Of a stretch of 64,000 nucleotides of DNA, positions 24,631 to 37,440 are shown piece by piece (position 1 is the stretch's first letter; every line of letters begins with the position of its first letter). The position numbers and the translations under genes were made by a program. Source of the stretch: Stercorarius parasiticus (taxonomy: Eukaryota > Chordata > Aves > Charadriiformes > Stercorariidae); contig VWZL01000261.1 in assembly GCA_013396915.1 (NCBI GenBank), positions 1 through 64,000 of the forward strand, in the 5' to 3' direction. The notes under the pieces are model-generated. The model was not told the origin of the DNA. It saw only the letters and a program-made list of their open reading frames with translations, and did not search any database.

Positions 24631-27550
24631 AGGAATGAATAGCATAAAGCTGAACCGACAACAGGCTGGTAGGGGAACAATCAGGGAGAGCTTTATATCA
24701 ATGACAAATATATATCAAAGACAAATTCTACATGTTCCAGGTAGCTCAGACCTTATACTTATGACAGACATGGAAGCTACAGTATATTTAAATAATGCTC
24801 TTATTCCCTTGAAGCACTACACATCCCATGGAATCAATTCAGTCTTCAGCTGGGCTTAATAAGTATCACACAAGTTTTGTTAGTGTGTCTGAAAAAGTTA
24901 TTGTTAGTTTCTCTAACCACCTAGCCCAAATACTGGGTTCCAATGATGATAAAAAGGCAGTTTCAACCAATTCAAAATTCTGCTAATTGTTCACAGGGAA
25001 CAATTCTCTGAGACTAAATTCATGGTATACTCTATGGAGGGTGAACTGCTACTCATTCCTTGGATTTTAGCCTCTTTTTGTCAGTATGCAGAAAGTTCTG
25101 TGTATAAGACAGGCAGAAATGAACCCATTTTGGATATCTGGTTGAAAGCCCAGCGCTGAATTGTACTCTGCTAACCATCCCATCAGGTAGAGGTGATGGC
25201 AGTATTGTGTTTACTCTCCCTGTGATAGCTGGAAGTTAATGACCTGCACAGATTTATGAAGAGAATTTTATTATGAATAGAATTGTAAGGTGATCTAGTC
25301 AGTCAAGCTCTGAAGGAGGGTAAGGCTGGGGGAAGGTTGTGTTTGGGTTTTGAGGTCGTCTTAGTATATTATTCCACCGTATTCCATAGTTACGAAGTGA
25401 AGGGCAGATGCTGCCTGGAGTGGTTTGTCTTAGCATGATGGCGTTTTCTGTTTGTGAGATCACAGGTTCCCAGAGCATAGGAAAAATTAATAAAAAAATC
25501 ACAACATAAAAACCAATTAAAAACATAAAGAGGAGTAATTTCAATGGGGCTGCTATGAAGCAAAATCTATTGAACAGACAAATTTCAATATTCATTAGTT
25601 TCCATCACAGCAACAGTCCTGCTGTGGGAAAAAATGAAAGGGTTACAGCTCTGACCATGGCAGTGGCCTCCATGCTGAGACTCTCCAGCAGATCCCTGCC
25701 TTCCTACCAAAGAGCTATCTGTAGGGGAAGGGCACTGGCCCCACTCTCTTAGGTTAGCCTGGGACTGAACAAAAGATATTAAGAAAAAATAATTGGATGC
25801 AGCTTGGGTGACATTAGGCAACGTAATTCCCAGTATTAATTGAGTTTCCATACTGCGCCCAATAAAGTTTTAGCAGACTGAAGCATGGCAAATTTGTGGA
25901 CACAGCAGGTTGCTTATTGGTATAGAACAACCATGTGCATGTTATCTAATAGAAATGAGGGTGTAGCAGCACCACATTTATATTCCATCTGATCCCTCTA
26001 GGGCTGCAAAACATTATGACTGTGGACAGTAACTAAAGGTGATGACAAATAAGCCAGGAATAGATTTGGATGTAGCAAATGATAACAAATTAGGCAGAAT
26101 CGACATGCAATAACTTATTCCCCTCTTGAAGCATCGTGAAAGATGTGCAGATAAAATGTCAGGGTTAAACTAAAGCTCTAGTGATAGATATGGCTCAGAA
26201 ACAAAAAATGCATTTTGGGTGGGTGTCCAGAAAACCAGAATCTGACCCTCTTAAGAAGTGAGTCTGAATGTGATTCCATATTGGGACTGATCTGGAGATA
26301 TTTCTCTTATCACTTTTCTTGAACTTCCTGAACTGAACAAGGACAGAAACAGTGTAATATGTTCAGAAAGATAAGTTGTACAGTATTAGTTGTAGGTTTC
26401 CGTGGCAGTAACACACTGAAGCTCTGTGATTTATCACCACTGAAGCTGACAATAATGAGACAAAGAGAAACCTGTGTTTCTCATTGCTCACCTAAGGAAA
26501 ACAATTTTGAGAGCTCTGTGCTAATCATATGCAGTGCAAGTTCTTCTTTACAGGTTACAATAAATTTTCTGCAAAGTTTGTACACTTGTGGATACCGTCC
26601 AGGATGGGATGTTTTCAAGATTTTCTTAGAATCCTCGGAAGTGCTCATATTAATGGCAACGGCCAAGCCTTTATGACCTATACCAGATTTTAAAACGTGT
26701 GATAACTATTTACCCAGTGGTAACATAAGGTTTTCTAGGGCAGAAATTCTAGTTCCCATTTACAATCAGAACTTTATAAGAAACATATATATCTAAAAGT
26801 TCATTATTTGTTTATTGATCAGGATTACGGTTGAATTTAGTATTTTACATGGTGGTTAGGGAAGATAGAAAAGAAGATGGAAGAAAGAGAGAAAGAAGAT
26901 TCAATTTGGATATACTTCTAAGGTCTAGACAATGTTCAATGAAGTTTCAGTGCTTTTTGAAGAGATTTGAAAGCCAAGAAACACAGATGATGTAGACCAG
27001 CAAAATAAGTGTTTTCCCTTAGTTAGAACTGTAAGGTGTAAGAAGATGAGCAATTTGTCTTCCAAAATTTTTACTACTTTGACCTTGTAGTGAAATTAAA
27101 CTTCCTTGTGAGCTATCTTGAAATTCCTGGATTTGGCAAAACCGTAAAACCATTCTTTCTTGCTGTGACTTCACACAGCTGGATCTTTTCTTCATCAAAA
27201 AAATCAACTGAGCCAACAGATTGATATAAAAAAAGAATAAAACTAGGTCATGCTTAAGAAGCCTCACCTAACAATCATATTCCGAGTGAAAATTCTGCTT
27301 GGTCGGCTGGGTTTCAAGTTTCTCATGTTCCATATTTTCTGATCTCTCTCTACACCACAGCACTGGTATAGTTATGTATATTATTTATGGAATAAATATT
27401 TGCATCTTAGATTCTGTTTTGTTGCCTTTAAGAAATAGTCTGTCTCAGCAGGTGCATTGGGATGGTTATTTCAAAACACAAAATAACAGCTATCAAACTA
27501 CTATTTTTTGCTGTAAAGTACCCTGATTTCTACATATTTGAACTATATAA
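24631..27550. other. Single-copy DNA, no gene seen
   Basis: Nothing recognised. A purine-rich tract (GAAGA, GAAAG) lies at 26868-26903. Open frames of about 60-105 codons occur at 25299-25851 and 26359-26676 without familiar motifs. Confidence 0.5.
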
Positions 27551-27600
27551 AGGTGGATATTATTATTGTTGTGGTCATTATTATTGTAATTATCTTTTTT
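27551..27600. repeat. (ATT)n-rich low-complexity stretch
   Basis: Interrupted ATT and TTG triplets ending in a short T run. Confidence 0.7.
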
Positions 27601-29190
27601 TCTAGGAAGTGATTTTACAGCGCTGGACAAGCCTTAAAACAAACATAATTCACCAAGCACTTAACAGCTGACCAAGTTACTAGTGATGCTGAGCTCTGTT
27701 ATTACAAGTTTTTCATATGGGCTAAGACAGGTCTAATGGGCAAAAGGTCTAATGAGGAAAGGATCAAACTCACTCCTGGATTTACTGAAAGAGGTGCCAA
27801 AGCTGTCAATCCAAAGCAAGAAGCAATGGATCACTGGCTGTGAGTGTTGCCAGCATGATATTTCATTCTGAAGTAAAGGTTATGAGCCTGTTAATCATGT
27901 TGATGACTTGTCTGTAGTCTTATTGATGTTTGCTTAATATTGAAATATCAGGTTCCAGCCAGTTGACTTGACTGATTTCAATAGCTGTGATAGGAAATAT
28001 AACCTAGTTGCTATTGCACAATGTTTTGCGTTTCCTGTTTCAGAGGGGAATATAATACCAAGGTTGCCACATAATCTGTGGCAACTGGGCATTGAGATAT
28101 TATAAGAACAAATTACAGTTATTAATGAATGGTTAACTTGAGCTGCGACGATAACTTAGAATCCACTGTACCTTTCCATTTCTGTCATATGACTGAAATT
28201 ATATTAATTCTTCAATATCCTGGTCTAGTTTACTAGGGACAACTACAGAACTCTGTTCAAAACATCCATACATTTCCTGAAATGCGGTCATATATATTTC
28301 TAGCTCCGGTCTGTTATACAGGAATGCTTCCCAAATAATTTTAAACAACATGAACATGAGGATACAATATTGAGATTCAGGCTAACATTCACAAAATATT
28401 TTACTTAGATTTTATGCCTGAAAATTTGTCTGATATTTCTTGTAGAAAATTGCGTGTTTAGAACATGGGATTTCCTAGCAAGAAAAATATTCTGCTCAAG
28501 ATTCCACCACCTGCCTTGTGATGGCTAAGTTACAGATTTTTTTTAAATTGATAGTATTATTAGAAGCTGCTTTAGAAAATGAACATTTTTTTCATGTTAA
28601 ATGGAATAGGTTTTCATTCATATAATTTTGTGAAACAGGGATATTTCTGCAATACAAGATTTTTTGTGGACAGAAAGAAAAAAAAAAGTCTGCCTGGCGT
28701 ACACCAGCTTGTTTATGTTCTTGAGTGACAAAGTCAAATGACACCTGGCAAGAATTTCTGAAAGCTAGGGTCATCCTGTGCCTTGGAAATGTGTGATTAT
28801 GTGGGGAAGCGAAAAGTGAGGGGTCTGAGAGAGGTATAAGCTTTCAGATGAAATATAAATTGAAAGACAGACTGCTTGCATTCATTAAAGAGCTCATGGT
28901 GCTTTTCAGAGGACAGAAATTCTTTCTCCAAACTGTAGCGTAAGTCCCTTTCACCACACACTGTATCTTAATTATCAAATTACTGGAAGATGATCTAATT
29001 ACCATCTGCTAATGTGCATGCCCTCCTACACTGACATGGTAGACACCATTTTCTGTTACAGGTTATTGCTAAGTGTTGTTAAACAGCCAGCATGTTGCGT
29101 TCCTATAAATATGTAGTTTCCAAAATGTGTAAATTCTATTGGCACCTCATGAGAGAGAAAACTGTTAAATAAATTTAAGTTATTGGACTC
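27601..29190. other. AT-rich single-copy DNA, no gene seen
   Basis: No gene recognised. Homeobox-like TAATTACC next to an E-box CATCTG lies at 28997-29010. A short A10-type run is at 28677-28687. Confidence 0.5.
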
Positions 29191-29260
29191 TGTTATTCTG
29201 ATGGGAATAAAACAGCAAAATGTTTGTCAATGGGCCAACAATTTACCACAATTAAAATGA
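29191..29260 (+). repeat. Unknown 70-bp repeat, copy 1
   Basis: Positions 29191-29260 align without gaps to 29595-29664 at an offset of exactly 404 bases. I count 56 matches of 70. The shared start is TTATTCTGATGGGAA, and the shared end is ATTAAAAT. Flanks on both sides are unrelated. I do not recognise the family. Confidence 0.65.
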
Positions 29261-29594
29261 TAATAAGAACATCCACAGGTGCATTTGATTGACTAAAAAA
29301 ATTAAAAGCCATCTATAATCCTTACACTCCAGCATGAATCAACCACTAGCTGATGGAGTTAGGAAGAGAATTTCTTCAGAGACATCTTATTTCGAAATCG
29401 TCCCACAGTTGTTAAGAACTAGACTTCTTACATTTCCCCTGTCATTAGCTTTTCCAGGTTTATACTATCTTCCCTGTCTCCACAGTAAAATTTTGTTTGC
29501 TTCTTTTACAAATACAAATGTTTGAATGGTACGGATTTGCCCAGGGAAGATGTAAAGTCTTACTGAGATGAAGGTATTTTGTTGTTTTTAAGAC
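29261..29594. other. Single-copy DNA between the two 70-bp repeats
   Basis: The stretch includes a 63-codon + frame (29334-29525) without recognisable motifs. No transposon is seen that would explain the two flanking copies. Confidence 0.5.
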
Positions 29595-29664
29595 TATTAT
29601 TCTGATGGGAAAAAAGCAGCAAAATATTTGTCAGTAGACAGACAATTTTCCATGATTAAAATAT
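29595..29664 (+). repeat. Unknown 70-bp repeat, copy 2
   Basis: Second member of the pair described at 29191-29260, in the same orientation. The 14 mismatches are spread along the unit, with most in its middle and right half. Confidence 0.65.
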
Positions 29665-31743
29665 AGCTTATGCAAACAAATGGCTTATAAGGCCATTGAA
29701 AACTTTTCTTCGAGCATCTGAATGCTGAATATGGAGCTGAACCCATGTGCTTGGCAAAACAGCTTTCACCGTGGTCTGCTTTTTATTTACGTATACTTAT
29801 GTATTTTGGATGAAAGGACTTTAAAACCCTTAATATTCTGTTCCTGCATCCACAAAAGTCAATAATGAATTTCTATTAGCTTCAGTTGTGTAGAAACAGG
29901 CTCTGACTGGTTAAACCTTGCAACTTCCCATCAAAATACAGGCATGTCTTTATCAGTAAGGCTGTTCTTCACAGTGGGACAAGCTTGAACAGCAAAATGT
30001 CAAGCGGGAAGAGTGGGGACAGAGACGTAAACAGACCCAAGGATCCTTAGCTCTTTCCCTTAACTCTGAGCATTAGGCTGCACAGTCTGTAAGTTTTGGG
30101 GGTTTTTCGTAGGCTCAAAGCACTTCAGAACTGTCTCACACACAGCCCAGGGCTGCTTAGGCTGAGACTGTAGTATGTTCCAGGTAACACCTGGTTTCAT
30201 TGGAGCATGTTTATTTTTGCTGTGTGAAAGAGCTAAATTTGTTTAGTCAACAAGCAGATTTACTAGAAAATATATTAGACATGGCTTTCACTCCTAATCA
30301 ACGACATGGTAGCTTCTTAAGCAGATTCCTGTTCACCTATTTGCCTTTATGTTTCAAGGAACTTGTCAATCACTATTAAGGTTTCTTAATGGGTTTAGCT
30401 TGAAAAATCAGCCACTGTGCTGCAGATGCCCATCCATCAATTTGCTTCTGCACTTTCCATCAGGAACTTTGACTGTATGGTTATTTATCTGTTAGGGTAG
30501 TAAAACTGTCCCAACTTCTCATATATTCTGATGGGCTTTTAAGAGAGCATCATTTAGAATTATAGAGCTATAAAGCCCTCTTCCTTCATTATTTGATAAG
30601 CAGACCCTAAACTGATGTTATATATTCTTTCTTGTTTGTAGATCTCGAACATATCCTTTCTGTTATATCCATCTATGCATGTTGTTCTGGCGTATGTTAA
30701 TAAAACCTTACCATAGAGACAGAGGCCTTATTCAGAAAACTAATTCATTTCAGTGACTAAAGACAAAGTATGATTATAACTTATATTTAACACTGGAGGG
30801 AAGTGACGATGTAATGAACGTGAAAAAATGTGAAATGTGAAAAATGTGAACAAAGTTTCAACTGGAATGAGCTCTTAAGCTGACATCAGGGAATTCACTA
30901 CTCAGCCAATTTTTTTTTTTCCTGCGTGGTTCTTTCTCTGTGTTTAAGGTATTTGTAACATCTTTCGTACATGCATTCCCTGGTGTCCAAGGAGTACAAT
31001 TTTCCCCTCTCAAATGGCACTAATAGGGTTTCTTTAAGATACCTCACTAATTATTTTCATGAAACTTAGCAAAATCTAAATCTTCGAGAATTCTACTTCT
31101 CTGTCAACTTTATTGAAGTAGAATAGTGGGCAAAAGAGCGTAGAGCAAAGTTGCACAGTGTCCTTGGAAAGCAGTTTAAAATGAAATGAAAATTATATAT
31201 TAAACTTCACTATTTTTACTTGCATTCCTTATGGCTAATTTTTAAAGATGTGAAATGAATCAATTAGTTTCTGTAGATCTCAGTTAACTATATCATATGT
31301 ATGATTGTGGTCTAAGTGCTGTTCAGGCTTTTGTAGACCTGTCACTGTGCATCCCAAACACAGATCTCCTTCCTGTGAGGAATACATAAGCTGAAGGAAA
31401 GATGCACTTGTGCTGTGAAATTATGGCACAGTGGAGACGTGACCTGAGAGTGAGGTAATTCATAATCACCTAAGAGATGGACTCTACTTCTCAACATCCA
31501 AATGCATATACAAAGCATGGGGAAAAGGGCATAAAAAAATATTAGAAACACAAAAATCTCCTCACTAAGGAGACATGTGGCCTATTCAACACTTACAGAA
31601 AAGAAAAGAAAAAGAAAATATAAAATAATGAAAGCAGATGACAGTCAATCAGATAATCCTCCCTGTTTTTTTCTCATGAAGAAAAACAAATGGAAACCAG
31701 TGAGAATTATTATGCAAATAGATGGGAATAAATGCTTTTTAAG
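29665..31743. other. Single-copy DNA, no gene seen
   Basis: No gene recognised. A small imperfect minisatellite with GTGAAAAAT-like units lies at 30820-30851. An (AAAAG)-rich stretch is at 31598-31619. Confidence 0.5.
30820..30851. repeat. Imperfect GTGAAA(A)nT minisatellite
   Basis: Units GTGAAAAAAT, GTGAAAT, GTGAAAAAT and GTGAAC stand in tandem; unit lengths vary only in the A run. Confidence 0.75.
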
Positions 31744-31985
31744 ATCATAGAATCACCTAGGTTGGAAGGGACCTTTCAGATCATCTAGTCCAACCATCAA
31801 CCTAACAGACAAAAACCATCACTAAACCATAACTCTAGGCACCATGTCTACCCGTCTTTTAAATACCTCCAGGGATGGTGACTCCACCACTTCCCTGGGC
31901 AGCCTGTTCCAATGCTTAATAACCCTTTCAATGTAAAAATTTTTCCTAATATCCAGTCTAAACCTCCCCTGGTGCAACTTGAATA
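31744..31985 (-). mobile_element. CR1 3' fragment, reverse orientation
   Basis: It begins with ATCATAGAATCACCTAGGTT and GGAAGGGACC, the reverse complement of a CR1 3' end. It then runs into the end of the ORF2 coding region (ACCTCCAGGGATGGTGACTC, CCTGGGCAGCCTGTTCCAAT, CCTAATATCCAGTCTAAACC). The spacer between 3' UTR and coding region differs from the other copies here, suggesting another subfamily. About 240 bases remain, so the copy is strongly 5' truncated. Confidence 0.92.
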
Positions 31986-33699
31986 ATAATTGCTGGTACT
32001 GTTAGACATGATTGAGATGAAGCTTAAAGAAGGATTCAGAAATAGGTTAGATACTTATATGAATAATAAACACACAGTCTGAAGTTACAGTAGCCAGGGC
32101 TTATTAGGTTCTTATAATTCAATATGTCATGTATCTATCACATATTCTAAAATTAAACTTACATCTATATCATACTATATACAGTAACAGAGCAACACTC
32201 AAATGTCACTCAGAATCATTCACTTAATGGACCTTAGAAGGCCTAAAAAGTATTATAAATGGTAAACCTACAGAAAAAAAATGTTACAGGCAACAAGAAG
32301 ATTTGGGAAAACCAGTCTGTACCAGTATCAATGCCAAAAATTTCTGCAATTTCTTCATGTCATGAATGCAGTGTTAAAGTTAGAGGTCTGTTTCATGTCC
32401 TGAGTAGATTAAAGGTTGAAGGGACTAAAGAAAGTCACATCACACATAACCACACCGCTTCTTCTCAGGAGAAAATACCTTCCTAGACAATTTGCTTGGT
32501 AATTAACAGAGTATTTTGCTACAAAATGGAAAGTTTATGCTGTAAGGCATTACCTCCTAGCAGCACATTTTACTCTGGCTCCCCACTGAAATGTTGGCAT
32601 TTTCTGAAGGAGACCATCCCAAGGCTGCCAAAGTCTTTCACTGCAATTCATAGATCCATTGCAGCACCTCTACTTGCATATCTCATCAACAAGATATTGA
32701 ACCTGAAAACCACATCCTGGAGCCTATTTATGAAGGATGGGAAAGTCGGGGGAAAAGAGGAAGGGGGAGAGAGAGAGTATGTGTGTGAGTATGTATGTGC
32801 ATCCAGTTAGCCACAGGGAAAGCCTCCTGGAAAGTGTGAAGATCTACTCGCAGGTCACATGGGCTATAAGAAGGGGTACAATTTTTCTGGAAAAAAAGTG
32901 GGCAAGAGGGGAGAAAAAGGCAAAAAGGACTAGACAGCTGGTTCCTACTTCATTTTTGGAGCAGGTAGATTTCTTACTTTGTGTTACTACAATTATCTAC
33001 AGGCTTCGGCAGAAGGACAAGGGCAAAAGTCTGTTTTTTCTCGGGGCTTGAGGAAATGGCTACCATTTATAATCAATGACAAACTAGACTATATGGACCC
33101 CGTGACTCGTTTGTAATTGCAGCTCCTATATGCAAATAATACTTCAGATGATTCTAAAATTGCCAGCTGAATTAATTTTCCTCAAAACCAAAGCTATCCA
33201 GGGGGAATGAATCCAACTGGCATATCTCTACACACACCTCTGCACCTTGACCAGCATCAGGGATGTGTTGCGTCTCTTACTGCCTTGCAATTGCGATGAT
33301 GTAATTATTGTCAATTTCACTCTACATAAAAAGTACTGTGGATGGGAATCAATTAAAAGGCTATATTAGAGACAACAGAATGTTTACTTGGATTATTTTT
33401 TCGATTTACAAAATAGTATAATTAATGAAAGAAATTGCTTCTACCAGCTTTCACAATAGTTTAAAACTTATTGAGCACAACCAGACAAGTGTTTAGCTAT
33501 CTGGAGGAGAAAGCTTGAGCAATGAGCTGGAAAAGCAAGGTCCTTTAAAATATGCCCATTTTAAAGATTTAGTTTCAGTCTCTTCTTTCCCCCCTCCCTG
33601 TCAAGTAATTAAAGTTCTTGACTTGTTTCAAAATGGCTCAGATTAAATTTCATTTTGTTAAGCACCTCAATTTTTCAGCTAGGAAAAAAAAAAGACCAT
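31986..33699. other. Single-copy DNA, no gene seen
   Basis: No gene recognised. A purine-rich (GGGGGAGAGAGAGAG) run merges into GTGTGTGAGTATGTATGTG at 32752-32800. Open frames up to 104 codons around 32496-33051 overlap this low-complexity stretch. Confidence 0.5.
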
Positions 33700-33920
33700 T
33701 AGGAATTTGCATTATCCATTACAGCCTCCTTCATGATCTGAAATTTATATGGGAAATGCTAATTGGACATTCATCGTCATAAAGATAATGATTTCTGTAG
33801 TCTTCGCAGTGATAATTAAGATGAAAGATGAAAATGATGCAGAGCGAACATTGTATTCTTTATTTGCTGTGAATGGAGAATGGAAAATTAATTCTGTCCT
33901 TGTCTGCAGGGTAAGGGTGC
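33700..33920. promoter_or_regulatory. Candidate conserved non-coding element
   Basis: An AT-rich but non-repetitive stretch with many homeobox and POU-like words: GAAATGCTAATTGGAC near 33751, AAGATAATGATT near 33781, GTGATAATTAAG near 33808 and AAAATTAATTCTG near 33882. A 78-codon + frame (33749-33985) crosses it, and CAGGGTAAGG near 33906 looks like a splice donor. The translated frame matches no family I know, so I read the block as regulatory DNA, by inference only. Confidence 0.25.
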
Positions 33921-34159
33921 CAGGCAGGGATAGAGGGGGACATGTACAAGAAATTGTTTTGTCTAAGACATCTGAATTTGCTTAGGGGAGAGATGGTCCT
34001 GCTGATTTTACTCCAATACCCAGATGAAGAAGGCTGATACTGTGTGAAACCTCCTCCTACTATTGGAGCTGTCCTGAAGACAGATGTGGCTAATGAGATT
34101 TTATTCGTTATGCTTCAGTGCACTGTGGGTAGGAGCTTCCCCTCTATTGCTTTCTAAAC
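33921..34159. other. Single-copy DNA, no gene seen
   Basis: Nothing recognised. Confidence 0.5.
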
Positions 34160-34310
34160 ATCGTGTGTTCCCAGTTCCCTAAGGGAAAGAGGCGACCTCC
34201 ATGGTGCGGAGCTGTAAGCGCGTGCAGAGACAGAGGCAGACTGCGCGAGTTCACTGGTCAGAATAGTCATTGCCTTATCTACGTGCATCTGCTTTTGAGA
34301 CGAGCACCAA
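34160..34310. other. Local CpG cluster
   Basis: About nine CpG dinucleotides fall in 150 bases (for example GGCGACC, GTAAGCGCGTGC, CTGCGCGAG, ACGAGC), against very few in the surrounding kilobases. It is too short for a classic CpG island. It contains a 21-codon frame starting at the ATG at 34201, which is not evidence of coding. Confidence 0.5.
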
Positions 34311-34410
34311 ACCAAAACAAAGTTTTATGAAATAGAAACACTTTCACACAAAATCTTTCCCTTACATTTGTTCTACTCTTCTGTATCCTCCAAAACAGGT
34401 TTGGTGACTC

Positions 34411-34452
34411 TGTAGGGCAGTGGATAGAGCACCAAAAGCAGTCCCATTGAAT
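34411..34452 (+). mobile_element. Possible MIR-like SINE head
   Basis: TGTAGGGCAGTGGATAGAGC at 34411-34430 followed by ACC and, further on, TTGAATCC resembles the tRNA-derived A-box and B-box region of MIR/CORE-SINEs (GTGGTTAGAGCAC and GGTTCGAATCC). No core region can be followed downstream, so the call is weak. Confidence 0.28.
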
Positions 34453-35039
34453 CCAAGATTGAGATGGTTGCTACTATTATTTTTTCTGAAAATGGAATGA
34501 ATTTGAACTATTAGCCTGAAGCCTTTGTTGAACCCACACAGCACTAAAGAAAATCAAACACCTCTGATTATTGGTTCAGAATAGCAACGTGACTATAGGC
34601 ATCCCTTACCAGGGACTTGCCTGATACAAATTTGTCACACAAGCTTTTCCTTTTTAAAATATTATTTTCTTGTGAACACCGCTTGACTGTTTTATGGTTC
34701 TGGAACTAAGTTTTGAACCATTCTGGGTGTGAACCAAACCCACTTCACCTGCAACTGAACACAGACTGGGAGCCTGCATGCTGCATGCCCCAGGACACAC
34801 AGCCAGGAGCCGGCAATGTTGGATGTCTGATCTCACTTGCTGAAAACACTCCAGATTACTGCCCATACCGGAGCAGCACCTGAAGGCTCCGATTGCAGAG
34901 GCACCCAAGAAGGCACAGTCTTTTTTCTGAAAAGTTTGCCTGTTAGCATCTGGCAAGATGCAATAAATAAATAACAAATGGTAGAAGAGTGAAGGGCAAC
35001 AAAGGCAGTAATAAGATCAGATGGTTACAGGGCCATGAT
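34453..35039. other. Single-copy DNA, no gene seen
   Basis: A 107-codon minus frame (34654-34977) has no known motif. Nothing else is recognised. Confidence 0.45.
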
Positions 35040-35330
35040 GTGCACAATTTAAATGCTTTTGAGCAAGAAAATAGAGAATTCTGCTATAAATTAAAGTCAA
35101 TATCTGCAGAACATGCATTTAGAGAAAGTGCAGAATCATGCATTTGGCTTGATCAGTCTTTCTGTGATAAGCCTTCAAATTCAAAAAGTTGCATAAATCA
35201 CCCCTAATAATGGAGATCTGAGCACAAATAATGGCACAGATTAATGGGGAATGAGTAGCGAGGTTATGGGGGCTTTAATTCCTATCTGCATATTAGCACC
35301 CGCTGATGTGGTAAACAATCTCATATAGCA
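35040..35330. promoter_or_regulatory. Candidate conserved non-coding element
   Basis: Words typical of developmental enhancers are dense: CATGCATTTGG near 35148, CATGCATTTAG near 35112, AGATTAATGG near 35236, GGCTTTAATTCC near 35271 and CATATTAGCACC near 35288. It is non-repetitive and lacks a long frame. This is inference from composition only. Confidence 0.22.
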
Positions 35331-37440
35331 AGTTGCAGTCTGCTGCAACTGAGACATGCAGAGAGAAAAGGGATTCCTTTTTCTAACAGCTGTGAGGCGA
35401 ATAAGGAAGCTTTATGGGCTCAAAGCAGCAGGAGAGTTCTCTTGCTGAGGGCCTCGGTGACAAAACTGTTTGTTTATGCAGAGCCAAGGTGACCCAATTC
35501 TATGACCCAATGGCATCCTGAGACCATTCAGGACAGTGAATCTGGTAAAACTTCTGAAAATCGGGAAACAGAGAGTTAAGCATTTTATCTCAGTCCCTTG
35601 AATTTCATAAATACAGCCGTAAAGTATATGTCCAGGCAGCTTTAACTTGCTTCCTTGGAGCAAGCAGTAACAGCTAACAGGAATGATCTCTGTTCATTGT
35701 TCCAGTTATAGACATAATCCTTGCTACAGCTGGAGCCTCCTGGGCAGGCTGGGCTTTATTATGGGGAATTCTAGACCTCTACTACAAGGGGGCGTGAGGT
35801 CCTGCTGATAGCCATTTCTGTCATCAAAGGAAAAAAATGCATGTACTTTGATTTAATTTCTATGTCAATACTGGGACTTAGAGATCTCCTTGCTGCAAGG
35901 GCTGTCAGCAGCTACCCTGGCGTTTAATGATGAGCAAGAGACAGGGTCATGTTAGCTAGCATCCTCTATATAAATGTGAAAGGTTGTAAAAAGAGGTGAA
36001 AGGGCTGTAGCATTTGACAGATGTGATTTCCTTTCTGGTTTTGAGTGTAGGGCTGGCGGAGATGATTGCTATTCTGCAAGTTCAAGGCCCGAGTGCGAGC
36101 CTGCACAGTATGCATGAATTGCTGAACAGGAAGAAGAAGGTTGAGTCAAGGTGGTACAGACATTTAACTTTTCCCTTCCTGTTTTTCAGAAATCTACATT
36201 TTACTTAGCTTTTGGGGAGACTGCAGGATTCTGCAGCTTAACTTCAGTTTTTGCCTTTTTGCCCTCAGTGCAAAAAGAAACATTATTTTTAGGCATTCAT
36301 TATTGTTCAATATTTTCTTGTTCTCATTGGTTTAATACAGTTACTCTCAGTACTTGCTCAGAGCTTGGTTAACACAGGCAGAAACGAGAGAACATAATCC
36401 TGGCAATCCACCTCCTCTACCCCTAAATAGCAAGGATTAATGGCTTCTGGAGTCCTCCACGGGCTTCTGCTCCTGCAGAGAGGGCTCTCAAGAGCAGTGG
36501 AGAGCAGACAGAGGTGCTCAGAACCACCCAGAAGAGCCACAAATTGGTTCAGGCTGGTGGGCATTGCATAGCACTGAGTTGAGAGCACTGTGCTGCAGGC
36601 CCCTTGGGGAGGTGACCAAGGCTGGACCCATCAGATACTCTCACAGGTCAGTTGATCCTGTTGTCCCTGAGGGCTCACGTGAACCAGCTCTGGGAAGAGC
36701 TGGAGTGACAATGTCTGGTCTGACAAGGGTTGCTGCTGTTGGTGGCTGCCCATTGCAGTAGGGTGAATGATATTTGGCATATAGAAACCTGTTATTCACT
36801 CCTAGTTTTGGAGGGTGACATCTACGGATGCTGATACTGTTCAGTACTTCATAGAAACCTTTTACGCTTGCCTATAAACATGAATTGCAAGACGAACAAT
36901 TATGCGTACAGAAAGAAGGACTACTGAATTTGGCTAAAAGCACATTGTGTATACATTGTCAGACACAGTTACAAGGAGACTGTAAGATTTACCTTTCTTA
37001 ATGAAAAAATCCCTTAGAGGAGGCAATTCAATTAGTGCTCCAACTTGTTTTAATAGTTACTGTATTTAAGCCATTTCAGTAGCATCCTACAGTTTTATGA
37101 GGCCATAATCTGATTCCCAAAAGGAAGAACTGTGAGGACAAGTAAGACAGTGAAATGGGAGCACTATTCCTGGTGTGAAAAACTTCACATGGGGCTGTGC
37201 AAATAATTGACTTCTTGGTTTGCTTGCTGAACCGGGGGAAAAAATCAGGCAAGCCAGCAGCAGTGAGAAAAGAAAACCAATTCACTTGCTTGTTGATCGA
37301 ATTGGATCAACACAGAGTGAGGAAACAGGGGAATATAATTTCTTAGGTGAGCGTCCTCAAATAAGGTAAAAAGATATAATGTCCTTCTTTGGGAGGTATT
37401 CCACACTCTAGAAAAGACTTGACTAGACACCAAGTCAAGG
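35331..37440. other. Single-copy DNA, no gene seen
   Basis: A GC-richer patch lies around 36440-36760, with frames of 65-76 codons on both strands and no recognisable product. No transposon is seen. Confidence 0.5.

Noticed and set aside
33749..33985. 78-codon + frame as a membrane protein exon
   Set aside because: The translation matches no known family, the hydrophobicity reflects AT-rich ATT/GTA codons, and no acceptor site was convincing.
34201..34266. 21-codon frame in the CpG cluster as a small protein
   Set aside because: Start context is mediocre, the length is trivial, and there is no other coding evidence.
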